NCBI GenBank assembly: GCA_035499655.1 | Contig: DATJYL010000115.1 | Coordinates: 1 to 44,964, forward strand | Direction of reading: 5' to 3' | DNA length: 44,964 bases | Origin: Pirellulales bacterium | Lineage (GTDB): Bacteria > Planctomycetota > Planctomycetia > Pirellulales > JADZDJ01 | Shown here: piece after piece, positions 34,043-43,443 of the stretch | Numbering within the stretch: the first letter of the stretch is position 1 | How the letters are laid out: each line of letters begins with the position of its first letter | The notes under the pieces: model-generated | The model's input: only the letters and a program-made list of their open reading frames with translations | Told to the model about the DNA's origin: nothing | The model's database searches: none | Translations under genes and position numbers: made by a program

Positions 34043-35512
34043 TCAATCCTTCGCCGGTTTTCGTCGCCGCACATAGGCCACAATCAGCACAATCAGGGCC
34101 GACGCAATCGGAAACGGCGCGATCAGCAGCAGGCCCAAGCGGAAATTTTCGCTGTTGTCTCTGGCGTAGCCTACGATGGTTGTGCCCAACGAGCCTCCCA
34201 AATTGCCCGTCATGTTGATGAAACCGATGGCCGAGGCGGCGGCGGTCGAACCTAAAAACAGCGTGGGGATTGACCAGAACGCCGGCATGTGGGCGTAAAT
34301 GAACGGGCCGACGCAAAAAATGTAGACCAGCAATGCGGTCGCACCCCAATTTTCAGCCAGCGCCGCCAGCAAAATACCGCCGCCCAACAGCAACATGGAA
34401 ATCGACACGTGCCACACTCGCTCGCTGGTTTTGTCGGAATGCCGCGCATTGATAAGCATCGCCAGGAAGCCCATCAGGTAGGGCAGGGCGGTCAATAGCG
34501 CTGCGGTATCGTCACTCACGCCTGTATGCGATTGAATCATGCTCGGCATGAAGCCGCCCAGGCCGTAACTGGCGACATTCTGACCGAAGTAGACAGCCGT
34601 GAGCAACAACACCATTCCCAAGTGATGGACGATGGTCCAATGCCGCTGGGTCGAGAGCAGTTCGTGTTCGCGCTGCAGCTCGCCTTCCAGCCACGCCCGT
34701 TCTTCGGTCGAAAGCCACCGGGCGTCTTTCGGCCGGGCCGGCAACAAAAACAGCGTGGCAAAGCCAGCCAGAATCGGCAGCGCACCCTCGACAATGAACA
34801 CCCACCGCCAGCCCATCAGCCCCAACCAGTTGGCCTTAAGCAGCAACCCGGACAGAGGCGCACCCAAGGCATTCGCCAGCGGCATGCCGATCATAAAGCA
34901 ACTCATCGCTTTGGCGCGGTCCTGCGGCCGAAACCACAGCGACAAATAAACCACGACCGAGGGGAAAAAACCTCCTTCGAAAAATCCCAACAGCAATCGC
35001 AAGCAATAAAATTGATGCTTGGGATCATCGCGCAGCGCGTTCAGCCAGGCGAATGCACTACCCAACACGGGCCAATCGGTGGGCAACAACGGCCACCAGC
35101 CGAAAATTTTTCCGGCAATCGGCAGGCCAATCAACCCGGCTGCCGCGGCACACAGTCCCCACAAAATTAAAATTCGCACAAACACCCACCGGGCGCCCCA
35201 TTTCACCACGCTGACGGTGCTGGGAATTTCCAAAATCCAGTAAGTCCAAAAGAACATGCCAATGCCCAGGCCGATGATTTTATTGTCGAATCCCAAACCG
35301 CCTAGCTCGAGCGGCTTGACCATTTGCAATTTGGCCACCGACACATTAATGCGGTCCACATAGGCCAGGATGTACAGAAAAAACAGAAACGGCAGCAGAT
35401 GAATTGTCACGCGGCGGCGAGTGCGCTCGGCAACATCCACCGCCGGCTTGCGCCAGACGAGGCGCATCCAGCGCTCGCCCAATCGATCGACATCCTCCGC
35501 CGGCAAATTCAT
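34043..35512 (-). CDS. MFS transporter, anion:cation symporter-like family
   Basis: 489 residues with 12 predicted helices. After a 38-residue cytoplasmic N-terminus the first helix reads HLLPFLFFLYILAYVDRINV, typical of the ACS group that carries hexuronates, tartrate, phthalate or allantoate. Helix 4/5 carries MSCFMIGMPLANALGAPLSG, and the loop after helix 2 FGWWP-type sequence is longer than usual (about residues 105-150), which is an unusual extension. The substrate cannot be told from sequence. It lies 39 bases downstream of pabB on the same strand and may be co-transcribed. Confidence 0.88.
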   Translation of the reverse strand: MNLPAEDVDRLGERWMRLVWRKPAVDVAERTRRRVTIHLLPFLFFLYILAYVDRINVSVAKLQMVKPLELGGLGFDNKIIGLGIGMFFWTYWILEIPSTVSVVKWGARWVFVRILILWGLCAAAAGLIGLPIAGKIFGWWPLLPTDWPVLGSAFAWLNALRDDPKHQFYCLRLLLGFFEGGFFPSVVVYLSLWFRPQDRAKAMSCFMIGMPLANALGAPLSGLLLKANWLGLMGWRWVFIVEGALPILAGFATLFLLPARPKDARWLSTEERAWLEGELQREHELLSTQRHWTIVHHLGMVLLLTAVYFGQNVASYGLGGFMPSMIQSHTGVSDDTAALLTALPYLMGFLAMLINARHSDKTSERVWHVSISMLLLGGGILLAALAENWGATALLVYIFCVGPFIYAHMPAFWSIPTLFLGSTAAASAIGFINMTGNLGGSLGTTIVGYARDNSENFRLGLLLIAPFPIASALIVLIVAYVRRRKPAKD

Positions 35513-35551
35513 GCTTGCTCCCCGCGCGCTTAACTGTTGGATGTGAAATTA

Positions 35552-37006
35552 TTATGGTGTCAGCGCACGCAGGAGACCTTGGGCTTTAGCCCAAGTTTCC
35601 TCGTATTCGCGCTGCGGGTCGCTCTCGGCCACAATGCCGCCGCCGACCGGTAGCTGCCACCATCCGCGGCCGGCGGTAATGGTGCGGATTAAAATGCTGC
35701 TGTCCATGGCGCCGTCGAACCCGATATAACCCAGCGCCCCGCAGTATGCTCCCCGGGCCGTCGGTTCCAATTCGGTAATAATCTGCATCGCCCGAATCTT
35801 CGGCACGCCCGTGACCGAGCCGCCGGGGAATGCCGCCCGCAGCAAATCGAGCGGCCCGCATTCCGGCCTCAACTTGCCCTGCACTACCGACACCAAATGT
35901 TGCACGAAGGCAAACCGTTCTAGCCGGCACAAATCGGCAACTTGAACGCTGTGGTACTGGCACACGCGCGACAGGTCATTTCGCAACAGATCGACAATCA
36001 TGACATTCTCGGCCCGATCTTTCTCGCTGGCAAGCAATTCGCGGGCAGCGTTTTGATCGGCGTGGATTTCGCCAGACAGTGGCCTCGTCCCCTTAATTGG
36101 CCGCGTCTCCACGTATCCTTCGCGCACTTTGAGAAACCGCTCCGGCGAGGCGCTGATAATTTGAAACTCGCCCAAATCGAAATAAGCGGCGAAGGGGGCG
36201 GGGTTGCGCTCCCGCAGCCGCAGATAAAGCGAAATCGAATCACCCCGTGCCGGGCAGAGCAACCGCTGCGCCAGGTTCACTTGAAACACATCGCCGGCGT
36301 AAATGTACTCGATGCCGCGGCGAACCATTTTCAAATAACCGCCAGGCGAAAAGTTACTTGTTAAATTGCGGATGCTGCCTACGGGAAATTGCGGTGCTAG
36401 TGATGAAGCAGGCAAAACATGCTGCGGCGAGTGTACGTTGACCGCCGGCAATTGACCCGCTTCCAGCAACCGCTGCATTTGCGCGGCGCGATTTTTTGCC
36501 CGACGATGGCGCATCCGCGGATCGCACTCCGGAAAGCCCTGCGAAATAATCCACGCCTGCTCGGTTTGATGATCGTAAGCCAGCACGACGTCGTAAAAGC
36601 CCAGCGTGAGTGCCGGCAGTGCAAATTCGTCGCAGCGTGGCTCGGGCAAGCGCTCCAGGCTGCGCGATAAATCGTAGGAAAACAATCCCGCAGCGCCGCC
36701 TTGGAACGGCGGCAAATCGGGCAGCGACGGCGTGGTGAATCGGTTCAAGCGCTGCCGGATTCGGTTCCAGGCGGAAGCATCTTCGGCGTCGGCTCCCAGC
36801 ACTTCAAACGGATCGGCGGCCAGGAACGAATACCGGCCCACGTGCGCGTCGGGCATGGCGCTATCGAAAAAAATGCAATGCGGCAAGTGCGCGAGCTGGC
36901 GAAACGCTTCGCTCGGCTGGGGCGCATTTTGCAGCGGCACAACTACGCCGGACCAATCGTCGATGGCCGGAGGCGGGCGCTCGATGGTTTGCGTTTGGGT
37001 GTTCAA
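35552..37006 (-). CDS. pabB: aminodeoxychorismate synthase component I
   Basis: Makes 4-amino-4-deoxychorismate from chorismate for folate. The start is TTG at 37006, which overlaps the SDR stop in TTGA and has GGAGG seven bases upstream; this gives 484 residues. The chorismate-binding domain shows VFQVNLAQRL, the PIKGTRPL motif, SEKDRAENVMIVDLLRNDL, and AAFPGGSVTGVPKIRAMQII. The N-terminal lobe (FQGGAAGLFSYDLSRSLERLP) is of the PabB/TrpE type. The order of blocks and the PIKGT motif favour PabB over TrpE. No glutaminase component is in this window. Confidence 0.9.
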   Translation of the reverse strand: MNTQTQTIERPPPAIDDWSGVVVPLQNAPQPSEAFRQLAHLPHCIFFDSAMPDAHVGRYSFLAADPFEVLGADAEDASAWNRIRQRLNRFTTPSLPDLPPFQGGAAGLFSYDLSRSLERLPEPRCDEFALPALTLGFYDVVLAYDHQTEQAWIISQGFPECDPRMRHRRAKNRAAQMQRLLEAGQLPAVNVHSPQHVLPASSLAPQFPVGSIRNLTSNFSPGGYLKMVRRGIEYIYAGDVFQVNLAQRLLCPARGDSISLYLRLRERNPAPFAAYFDLGEFQIISASPERFLKVREGYVETRPIKGTRPLSGEIHADQNAARELLASEKDRAENVMIVDLLRNDLSRVCQYHSVQVADLCRLERFAFVQHLVSVVQGKLRPECGPLDLLRAAFPGGSVTGVPKIRAMQIITELEPTARGAYCGALGYIGFDGAMDSSILIRTITAGRGWWQLPVGGGIVAESDPQREYEETWAKAQGLLRALTP

Positions 37007-37785
37007 GCACGGCCTCCATTCACGGCCACAATTTGGCCAGTGATGAACGTGGCGGCGGGAGAAGCGAGAAATCGGGCGGCTTTCGCCACGTCTTCCGGCG
37101 TACCCCAGCGCGCCAGGAGCGATTCTTGTCGTGCGCGCTGTTGCCAAATTTCACTGGCCTGTTGGCCCCAGGCGGTTTTGATCCAGCCCGGCGCTAAGCA
37201 GTTGACACGCACTTGCGGGGCCAGCGTTTTGGCGAGGCTGCGCGTGAACGCCATGACCGCGCCTTTGGAAAGCGCGAACATTTCTCCCGTGTCGCCGGCC
37301 ATGCCGCTCTCGGCCTGATCCCAACCGATGTTGATGATGACGCCACGGCCGCGCTGTTTCATTTTTTCTCCAATGAACCGCGACAACATCACGGTGGCCA
37401 GCACGTCGACCTGCCACAGCCGCCGCAATTTTTGTTCGAAATCAAGCGTGCGGCCGGCGCCGGTGAGGATGTCGGCCCCGGCGTTGTTGATCCAAATATC
37501 GACCCTGTCACGATCGTTGCCGCCACGCCAATTCCAGGCTGCCGCGCCAAAGTTCAAAATCTCAGCCTCATTCTCAAAATCGGCCGTCAAAATTTGCGAT
37601 GTTCGACCCAACCCCGCGACTTCAGCCGCTGTTTGTTTCGCGCCGGCGGTGTTGTGACCGGCGTGAACCAGCACGTCGGCCCCGGCTGCGGCCAGTTCCA
37701 GGGCCATGGCTCGCCCAATGCCGCTGGACGAACCGGTGACGACGGCCACTTGGCCGGCCAGTTCGGTGGTTCTGTCGGTTGACAT
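37003..37785 (-). CDS. SDR-fold protein without catalytic Ser and Tyr, coupled to pabB
   Basis: 260 residues with the short-chain dehydrogenase fold: the cofactor motif TGSSSGIG (17-24), DIWINNAG (96-103) and the C-terminal TGQIVAVNGG. The catalytic triad is altered. The expected serine block (INISS) is INIGWDQAES at 151-160, and the YxxxK tyrosine is phenylalanine F170 with K174 kept (FALSK). A normal hydride transfer chemistry is therefore doubtful; the protein may bind a pterin or nucleotide, or use other residues. Its stop overlaps the pabB TTG start, so the two products are probably made together. A relation to FolM-type pterin reductases is possible but unproved. Confidence 0.82.
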   Translation of the reverse strand: MSTDRTTELAGQVAVVTGSSSGIGRAMALELAAAGADVLVHAGHNTAGAKQTAAEVAGLGRTSQILTADFENEAEILNFGAAAWNWRGGNDRDRVDIWINNAGADILTGAGRTLDFEQKLRRLWQVDVLATVMLSRFIGEKMKQRGRGVIINIGWDQAESGMAGDTGEMFALSKGAVMAFTRSLAKTLAPQVRVNCLAPGWIKTAWGQQASEIWQQRARQESLLARWGTPEDVAKAARFLASPAATFITGQIVAVNGGRA

Positions 37786-37964
37786 GATAACAAATCTCTA
37801 GCCCAGTAATCGCTACGGTCGATTCCATCGTTGTAGTCGGCAGTTTGCAGCCAGGCAAGCCGCAGCCAGGCGGCGAAATGCAATCGCTCCAACTGTGTAC
37901 GATGGAGTAAGATGCTGCCACGCGCCCTGATCGGTCGCCTCCACACCCGCCTGTTGCCAAATCC

Positions 37965-39107
37965 ATGCTCGATCTGAAAGAACATCTTTCCAACTCCGCC
38001 TTTGTCTTTCGTGGTTACAACGTAACCAACCTGGGACGCACCGCGGAGTTACTGGCGCACCCGGCTTACGGACCGGTCATGGAAGAGCATTTGCGCGAAG
38101 CTTCGAAAATTGCCGGCGACTTGCTGTCGCGCAACATCGACTTGGTGCGGCGCGTGCGGGAAAAACAAGAAACCGATTTGGAAACCTACGCCGACGCCAT
38201 CGCCTTGATTATGTCCGTCTCGCAAGCCCAGTTGAAATTGCTGGACGAGTTTTTCGACATTGAATACGCTCGAACACGAATGATGTTTGGATACAGCCTG
38301 GGCGAAATCAGCGCGCTGGTGGCGGGCGGAGTCATGGACCTGGCGTCGGCTTTGCACGTGCCGCTGTTGATGGCCGCCGATTGCGTGGACTTGGCGCGCA
38401 ATGTCACGCTGGGTGTGTTATTTTCTCGCGGGCCGGCGCTCGATGCCAACGCCGTGTACAAACTCTGCTTGCGGATTAACACGGCCGGAAAAGGCGTGAT
38501 TGGAATTTCGGCGTATTTGTCTCCCAACTCGCTTTTGTTGATGGGTCAGCAAGATACCATCGACCGCTTCGCCGATTTAATGCGCGAATGGTTGCCGCAA
38601 CGGCTTTTTTTGCGAAAAAACGACAGCCGCTGGCCCCCCATGCACACGCCCATTACCTGGCAGCGGAATATCCCCAACCGTTCGGCCGTGATGATGCAAA
38701 CGTTGCCCGGCGGCTTCCGCGGCCCCACGCCGGCCGTACTGTCGCTGGTAACCGGAAAGCTCAGCTACAACGATTACAACGCCCGCGAAATGTTGGCCCG
38801 CTGGGTCGATCATCCCCAACGGCTGTGGGATGCCATCACCGAAACGCTGTCGATGGGCATCGACACCATCGTGCACGTCGGACCGGAGCCGAATTTGGTC
38901 CCCGCCACCTTCAAGCGGCTGGCCGACAACGTGGAAACGCAATTAGGGGCCAAATCGTGGGAAAGCGTCGGCTTGCGGGCCGTCTCGCGCGCCGTGCGCC
39001 GCCCCTGGCTGGCCAAAATTTTGCCCACCCGCAGCTCACTGTTGCGAGCCCCCTTCGTGCGGCAAGTGAATTTGGAAGACTGGCTGCTGGAGCAAGAAGC
39101 GCAGTGA
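37965..39107 (+). CDS. stand-alone acyl/malonyltransferase-like protein (FabD fold)
   Basis: 380 residues. The acyltransferase nucleophile elbow is FGYSLGEISALVAGG, with S111 in G-x-S-x-G; the second catalytic residue is H227 in MHTPITW. SPNSLLLMGQQDTIDRFADLM occupies the place of the ferredoxin-like subdomain. Near the C-terminus there is HVGPEPNLVPATFKRLADNV, as in malonyltransferases (GPGKVLTGL-like). The first 60 residues differ from FabD. No acyl carrier protein, ketosynthase or other fatty acid genes are nearby, so it may serve a polyketide or lipid pathway elsewhere. It reads divergently from the SDR gene. Confidence 0.75.
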   Translation: MLDLKEHLSNSAFVFRGYNVTNLGRTAELLAHPAYGPVMEEHLREASKIAGDLLSRNIDLVRRVREKQETDLETYADAIALIMSVSQAQLKLLDEFFDIEYARTRMMFGYSLGEISALVAGGVMDLASALHVPLLMAADCVDLARNVTLGVLFSRGPALDANAVYKLCLRINTAGKGVIGISAYLSPNSLLLMGQQDTIDRFADLMREWLPQRLFLRKNDSRWPPMHTPITWQRNIPNRSAVMMQTLPGGFRGPTPAVLSLVTGKLSYNDYNAREMLARWVDHPQRLWDAITETLSMGIDTIVHVGPEPNLVPATFKRLADNVETQLGAKSWESVGLRAVSRAVRRPWLAKILPTRSSLLRAPFVRQVNLEDWLLEQEAQ

Positions 39108-39125
39108 CGGCCGAGCAGCGAAGGG

Positions 39126-39296
39126 CCACAGATGGACACAGATGAATCAGATGAGAGCAGACGAAGCAGTGGTCGGATATAATTTCGATTACACAGTCAA
39201 TGGTTAACTGGTGATCCGAACACTTTTATCTGTGTTCATCCGTGTTCATCCGTGGCGATTCTGCATCTATTGATGGTTGCTGCGTTCATCTGTGGC
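39126..39296. repeat. three copies of an ATCTGTGTTCATCCGTGG-type repeat, one inverted
   Basis: Inverted copy CCACAGATGGACACAGATGA at 39126-39145; direct copy ATCTGTGTTCATCCGTG at 39228-39244, with a further TTCATCCGTGG ending at 39255; a shorter third copy GTTCATCTGTGGC at 39284-39296 inside the last codons of the PQQ-like gene. Such short units are scattered in intergenic DNA of many planctomycete and verrucomicrobial genomes. They end the malonyltransferase/PQQ convergent gap, where they may form a stem in RNA. Confidence 0.55.
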
Positions 39297-40985
39297 TACT
39301 GCGGCGTCGGATAACGGTAACTCATAGCAGGCTGCTTCTTGGGCATTGCGGACCAAGAGCAGATTGCCCGCCAGCGCCGGATTATTCCAGGTTTTCCCCT
39401 CCACGGCTTGGAACTTGGTCAGCTCGTGGAAAGCGTCGGGTTTCAATTCCACCAGCGCCACTTCGCCCGTTTCGCCGCTGACCAAAAGCAGGTCGCCCGC
39501 ACGTAATAGTTGGCCGTGGCCGTAATCGGCGCCGGCCCACGCACGCTGGCCGGTCGCCAGATCGACGCATTGTAAAACGCCGTCGGAAAGGCCGTACACA
39601 AAGCCATCTTTCACAATCACGTTGTCCAGCTTCGTTTGCAACACGCGATGGTTGTGCCACAAGCGTTTGACGGCCCAGGCCGAGGCGGAAGGCTGGTCGC
39701 CGCCGTTTGCTGCCGTGTCATTGCCGGTTTCCGCATTGCCGCCGCTGGGCTTTACTTCGAACACCGCGCCGCCCCCCATCGAATAACCCTTGGAAACGAA
39801 AAACTTGTCGTCCGCTATTTGCACCGTTTGTGAAGCGCTGGCCGTGCTGTTGCTGCTGCCATCCCAAGGCGCGGTCCACAACACTTCGCCGGTGGCTGGA
39901 TCGTGCCCGGTGATGTTGTCCTCGTTCACAATCACAATCTGCCGCACGCCGCCGTAGGTGGCCAGACTGGGCGAGCTGTAACTTACCTGCCGCTGCCCGC
40001 CCCGCCACACAATTTCCCCCGTGAGCAGGTCGTACGCCACAAGAGATACTTTCGGCCCGGCCGGTGGGCCGCCCCCGGGCACGACAACCAGGTGGTCGAC
40101 AATCAGCGGCGATGCCGATCGGCCCCACCACACGCCGGCGCGATCAGCCTCGTACGTCGTCCCCACGTCGGCCAACACATCGCGAATCCAAATCGGTCGC
40201 CCCGTGGCGGCGTCTAAGCAGCGCAGCACCCCGGTGCCTCCCAGGGCATACACGCGGCCATCGTGAACCGTCGGCGTGGAGCCGGGGCCATCGCCCCCAA
40301 TATCGTTATGCTGCCGGGCTGCAATGGCATGATGCCACAGCAACTGGCCGGTTTTCAAATCGTAACAAGTGACCAGCTCCTGCTCGCCACGCTGCTCCAG
40401 CGTGAAGGCCGCCTGGCCGACAACGGCAAAGCCCGAGTAACCGGCGCCAATCGGTCGCCGCCACAACAGCTTGGGAGGCTGCGCATTCCAATCGGTCGCC
40501 AAATGCACGTCGGGCACAAATGCGTCGCGGTTGGAACCGAGAAAGCCCGGATAATCGTGCGCCGTGGGGTGAATGTCGGCCGTCCCCGCCGCTTCGTCCA
40601 ATGGGTGCTCGGCCAGAACCACGTCGGCCTTTGGATTCCAGCGCCACGTAAACCGCGGCACAAGATTGCCGCTAAAACCGTCCAATCGAACCGCGGCCAA
40701 CAACAGCGCAATCGCCGCCGTGGCCCCCGCAATGCATCGCCAGCGCGTGGCGCGCGAAAACGGCGAAAAAAAAGCCGTCCACAATCCAAGCAGAACGAAC
40801 ACCAGCAGAATAGCCAGCATCGTGAAGGCGTTCGACGTGCCGTTATCAGCCAGCCCCACGATCTGAAAATATGCGATGGCCCCCGCGCCGACGCCGAAAA
40901 TCGCCCAGGCCGGCCACAGCGGCCAGCGGCGCGCAGTGGAAATTACTTGTGGGGCAGCAATTTGCGAGGAAGAATCGGGCGTCAT
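39267..40985 (-). CDS. membrane-anchored PQQ-like beta-propeller protein
   Basis: 572 residues. Three N-terminal helices are visible (about 20-45, 50-75, 85-105: AWAIFGVGAGAIAYFQIVG, FTMLAILLVFVLLGLWTAFF, CIAGATAAIALLLAAVRL), then a large outer domain with BamB/PQQ-type blades: CYDLKTGQLLWHH, CLDAATGRPIWIRD, AYDLLTGEIVWRGG, GHDPATGEVLWTAPWDG and CVDLATGQRAWAGA. No pyrroloquinoline quinone ligand residues can be argued from sequence, so an enzymatic function is unproved; binding or scaffolding is as likely. The last ten codons overlap an intergenic repeat, so the C-terminal residues (ATDERSNHQ) may have been acquired. No operon partner. Confidence 0.85.
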   Translation of the reverse strand: MTPDSSSQIAAPQVISTARRWPLWPAWAIFGVGAGAIAYFQIVGLADNGTSNAFTMLAILLVFVLLGLWTAFFSPFSRATRWRCIAGATAAIALLLAAVRLDGFSGNLVPRFTWRWNPKADVVLAEHPLDEAAGTADIHPTAHDYPGFLGSNRDAFVPDVHLATDWNAQPPKLLWRRPIGAGYSGFAVVGQAAFTLEQRGEQELVTCYDLKTGQLLWHHAIAARQHNDIGGDGPGSTPTVHDGRVYALGGTGVLRCLDAATGRPIWIRDVLADVGTTYEADRAGVWWGRSASPLIVDHLVVVPGGGPPAGPKVSLVAYDLLTGEIVWRGGQRQVSYSSPSLATYGGVRQIVIVNEDNITGHDPATGEVLWTAPWDGSSNSTASASQTVQIADDKFFVSKGYSMGGGAVFEVKPSGGNAETGNDTAANGGDQPSASAWAVKRLWHNHRVLQTKLDNVIVKDGFVYGLSDGVLQCVDLATGQRAWAGADYGHGQLLRAGDLLLVSGETGEVALVELKPDAFHELTKFQAVEGKTWNNPALAGNLLLVRNAQEAACYELPLSDAAVATDERSNHQ

Positions 40986-41086
40986 AGGGCGAAGTCATTA
41001 TAGACTTCAATCACGATGACGGCGACGGGCTGCATTACGAAGCTAGCCCGGCGGGAGCCTCGCCCTTTCGTAACCGGGCGTACGCT

Positions 41087-41683
41087 TTACCGCGCGATGT
41101 ATGTCACGCCGACGCGCGGGCCATAGTACGGTCGGTAATATCCGGGACCCCAGTAGGGATCGGCCACGACGACCGGCGGCGGACCACCAGGAACGACGAC
41201 GGCGCCCGGCGGCGGAGAAGCCACCGCCACGCGTGTTTGTTGCATGATGGAAATCACGTGCGGGCTGACGCCGTTTTGCTGCAAGTAGATTACGTCGTTG
41301 GCTTGCAATGGGCGCTGCAGGCCCGAGGTGGCCAGTTGGTTGACAATGATTTGCTCGTCGATGCCCGAGCGAGTCATCGCGACGATGTCGTTCACGCTGA
41401 CCGCGGTGGGCGGATGTCCGGTGGCGGCGGCAATTTGAGCGCGATTTTTGGCGTCAATGTTGTCCAGGGCGCCGCCAACCGCGCCGCCCGTCAGCGCGCC
41501 GGCAGCAGCGCCAATGGCGGCGCCTGCGCCGGTGTGTCCGCTGGCGCTACCGATGAGGGCTCCCAAACCTGCCCCGCCCAAGCCGCCTGCGAGTGCGCCT
41601 TGATCGGCATAGTAGGGAGAATGACATCCGGCCAAACACACGGCCAACAGAGTCACTAGCGATGACGAGATAACGCGGAACAT
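41087..41683 (-). CDS. small lipoprotein with glycine-zipper segment
   Basis: 198 residues from ATG 41683, preceded by GGAAG. The signal peptide ends in a lipobox LAGC with C20. A glycine-zipper-like stretch follows (about 30-75, ALAGGLGGAGLGALIGSASG), typical of outer-membrane or envelope-inserted proteins. The middle part (DIVAMTRSGIDEQIIVNQL) resembles a repeat in planctomycete lipoproteins. The tail is rich in Pro and Tyr. The frame is open upstream to 41827, but the lipobox fixes the start. A role in envelope structure is only inferred. Confidence 0.78.
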   Translation of the reverse strand: MFRVISSSLVTLLAVCLAGCHSPYYADQGALAGGLGGAGLGALIGSASGHTGAGAAIGAAAGALTGGAVGGALDNIDAKNRAQIAAATGHPPTAVSVNDIVAMTRSGIDEQIIVNQLATSGLQRPLQANDVIYLQQNGVSPHVISIMQQTRVAVASPPPGAVVVPGGPPPVVVADPYWGPGYYRPYYGPRVGVTYIAR

Positions 41684-41932
41684 GGGAACTTCCTTTTCCA
41701 CAGCGAACTTTTTTGTTGGGATCTTTTTAGGAGAACGTGAACAACTCACGCCGGCTGAGCAAATTGCGATTGCGGCGGATAGCACACTCGGGGGTGGGTT
41801 TTTCCCAAGTTCGCCGCAAGGCGTCAAGGGAAGCAGGTCCGAGCGTGTGCTATCAGGGCCATGTGCTCTTGCCCTGCTGTATATATCGGCAAGGGGCGGG
41901 CGCCAGATGTCAAATTGGGCGGGGGAAAGCGA

Positions 41933-43255
41933 TTATTCGGTCTTTTCAGCGCCAGATTTTGCGGCCGGATTTTCGCCCATCGCTTGTCTCTGCCCAGCTT
42001 GCCACTCCTGCCACTTTTGAAAAGCGGCTTCGCGATCTTTATCGCTGGCAAAAGCAATAGTGTTAAGGTTGACGTTCGTCAGGGCACGCTCCGATTGTTG
42101 ATAACGCTCGAAACCAAAGTTCTTAGGGTCCTGCCCGGACAGAACAATCGTGGTGACCAGCGCGACATCTCCCAATTGCACCTGCATGGGCTGGGTGTTG
42201 CCGCCAGTGTCGAAGCAGAGTTGATGATCTGTTAATAGCGGCTCCACCAGCGGGAGGTGTTCTTTGCCGCCGAACCGCTCCAGCACCATGAGGGCATTGC
42301 ACTTCACAATGGCGGGCGATTGCGCCTGTTTCAAGATGCTGACGGCCGGAATGACCCCTTCCTGCAAGTTGAACGCCTGGGCATAGAATAAATTTCGCAT
42401 CATCAGCGTGGAATTCAGATCGTCGCGAGAAATCCAGCGGCCCATAATTTTGCGGCACACTTCGCGCTGTGGATTTGACTCCCGCGTCGTACGGAGCACC
42501 GCTTCTTGAAATACCGGATTCTGCGGCAACATGACGGTGCGGGCGGTAATGTCGTCGCTGAGGGGTACATCCGGATCGCCGGCCACGAACAACCACGCCA
42601 GGATGGAACCGAGATTGGTGACCGTGGGCCGGATGATGTTGCGACCGCGAGCATTGGTGGTGGGGGGATCCAGCGCAGCCTGCGCCCGCAGCTTTTCGGC
42701 CGCCTGTTTAGGACCCGCTTCGTACGATTCCAGCAGCGCCGCTTCGGCCTGTTGCATTTCGACGAACACCTGTCGCGCCGCCTGGCTGCTGCCCATCGTC
42801 CGCTTGAACGACGACCAGCCGGGCATGCTCAAATTTTGTTTGCCGTCCACATCGGCACTGAAGGCGCTCAGGCGTTTTTGGAAATCGGCTTCGACGACGA
42901 CCTCTAAAATATGCCGTGCCCTGAAACGCACCTCGGCGTCGGAACTTTCAAGCGCCGCCAACAATTGCGGCTTGGCGGCAATGCCCTGGCGTGCCAACTG
43001 GTTGGAAGCGGCTTCGCGGACGGCAAAGACGTCGTCCCCCAGTTTGGCGATCAGCGCGGGAATATCGTCGTGCTGGGCCGTGCCGGAAACCGTGGCGGAA
43101 ACATTCGTCGCCGAAACCGCAGCACTGGGTTCGCCTGCCCGGGAATTTGTCCCGACCGCAAATCCCAAAAAAAACGCCGTGCTACAGACGCCGCAGATGA
43201 GGCTTGTGCCCCAGGGGCGAAATCGGAAGGCCGAAGCGACTGTTGGGCAGTGCAT
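41933..43255 (-). CDS. exported HEAT-like repeat protein
   Basis: 440 residues. An N-terminal hydrophobic segment (LICGVCSTAFFLGFAVG) is a likely signal peptide. A HEAT-like unit occurs at about 65-120: DIPALIAKLGDDVFAVREAASNQLARQGIAAKP, of which LGDDVFAVREAASNQLAR is the recognisable core, then LLAALESSDAEVRFRARHIL. The rest is helical, with a further armadillo-like stretch near VKCNALMVLERFGGKEHLPLVEPLL. It resembles secreted HEAT proteins of planctomycetes with unknown partners. It lies 280 bases downstream of the haem peroxidase on the same strand; a shared transcript is possible but the spacer contains a repeat. Confidence 0.75.
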   Translation of the reverse strand: MHCPTVASAFRFRPWGTSLICGVCSTAFFLGFAVGTNSRAGEPSAAVSATNVSATVSGTAQHDDIPALIAKLGDDVFAVREAASNQLARQGIAAKPQLLAALESSDAEVRFRARHILEVVVEADFQKRLSAFSADVDGKQNLSMPGWSSFKRTMGSSQAARQVFVEMQQAEAALLESYEAGPKQAAEKLRAQAALDPPTTNARGRNIIRPTVTNLGSILAWLFVAGDPDVPLSDDITARTVMLPQNPVFQEAVLRTTRESNPQREVCRKIMGRWISRDDLNSTLMMRNLFYAQAFNLQEGVIPAVSILKQAQSPAIVKCNALMVLERFGGKEHLPLVEPLLTDHQLCFDTGGNTQPMQVQLGDVALVTTIVLSGQDPKNFGFERYQQSERALTNVNLNTIAFASDKDREAAFQKWQEWQAGQRQAMGENPAAKSGAEKTE

Positions 43256-43443
43256 CGTGATCGTCCAGAGGGTGGAAGTGGGGGGCGTGTTCCTTCCATT
43301 GTAAGCGGAGACCGGCCCAAGCGCCTAGCGATCTGCACGGATGCATTTGCGTTAGAAATTCGTGGGCAAATGGTCGTTTGGCACGATGGGCGGTGGTGGG
43401 GCGATTCATATCTTTTCTGCGGATCTGCATCCGCAGCTATCAA

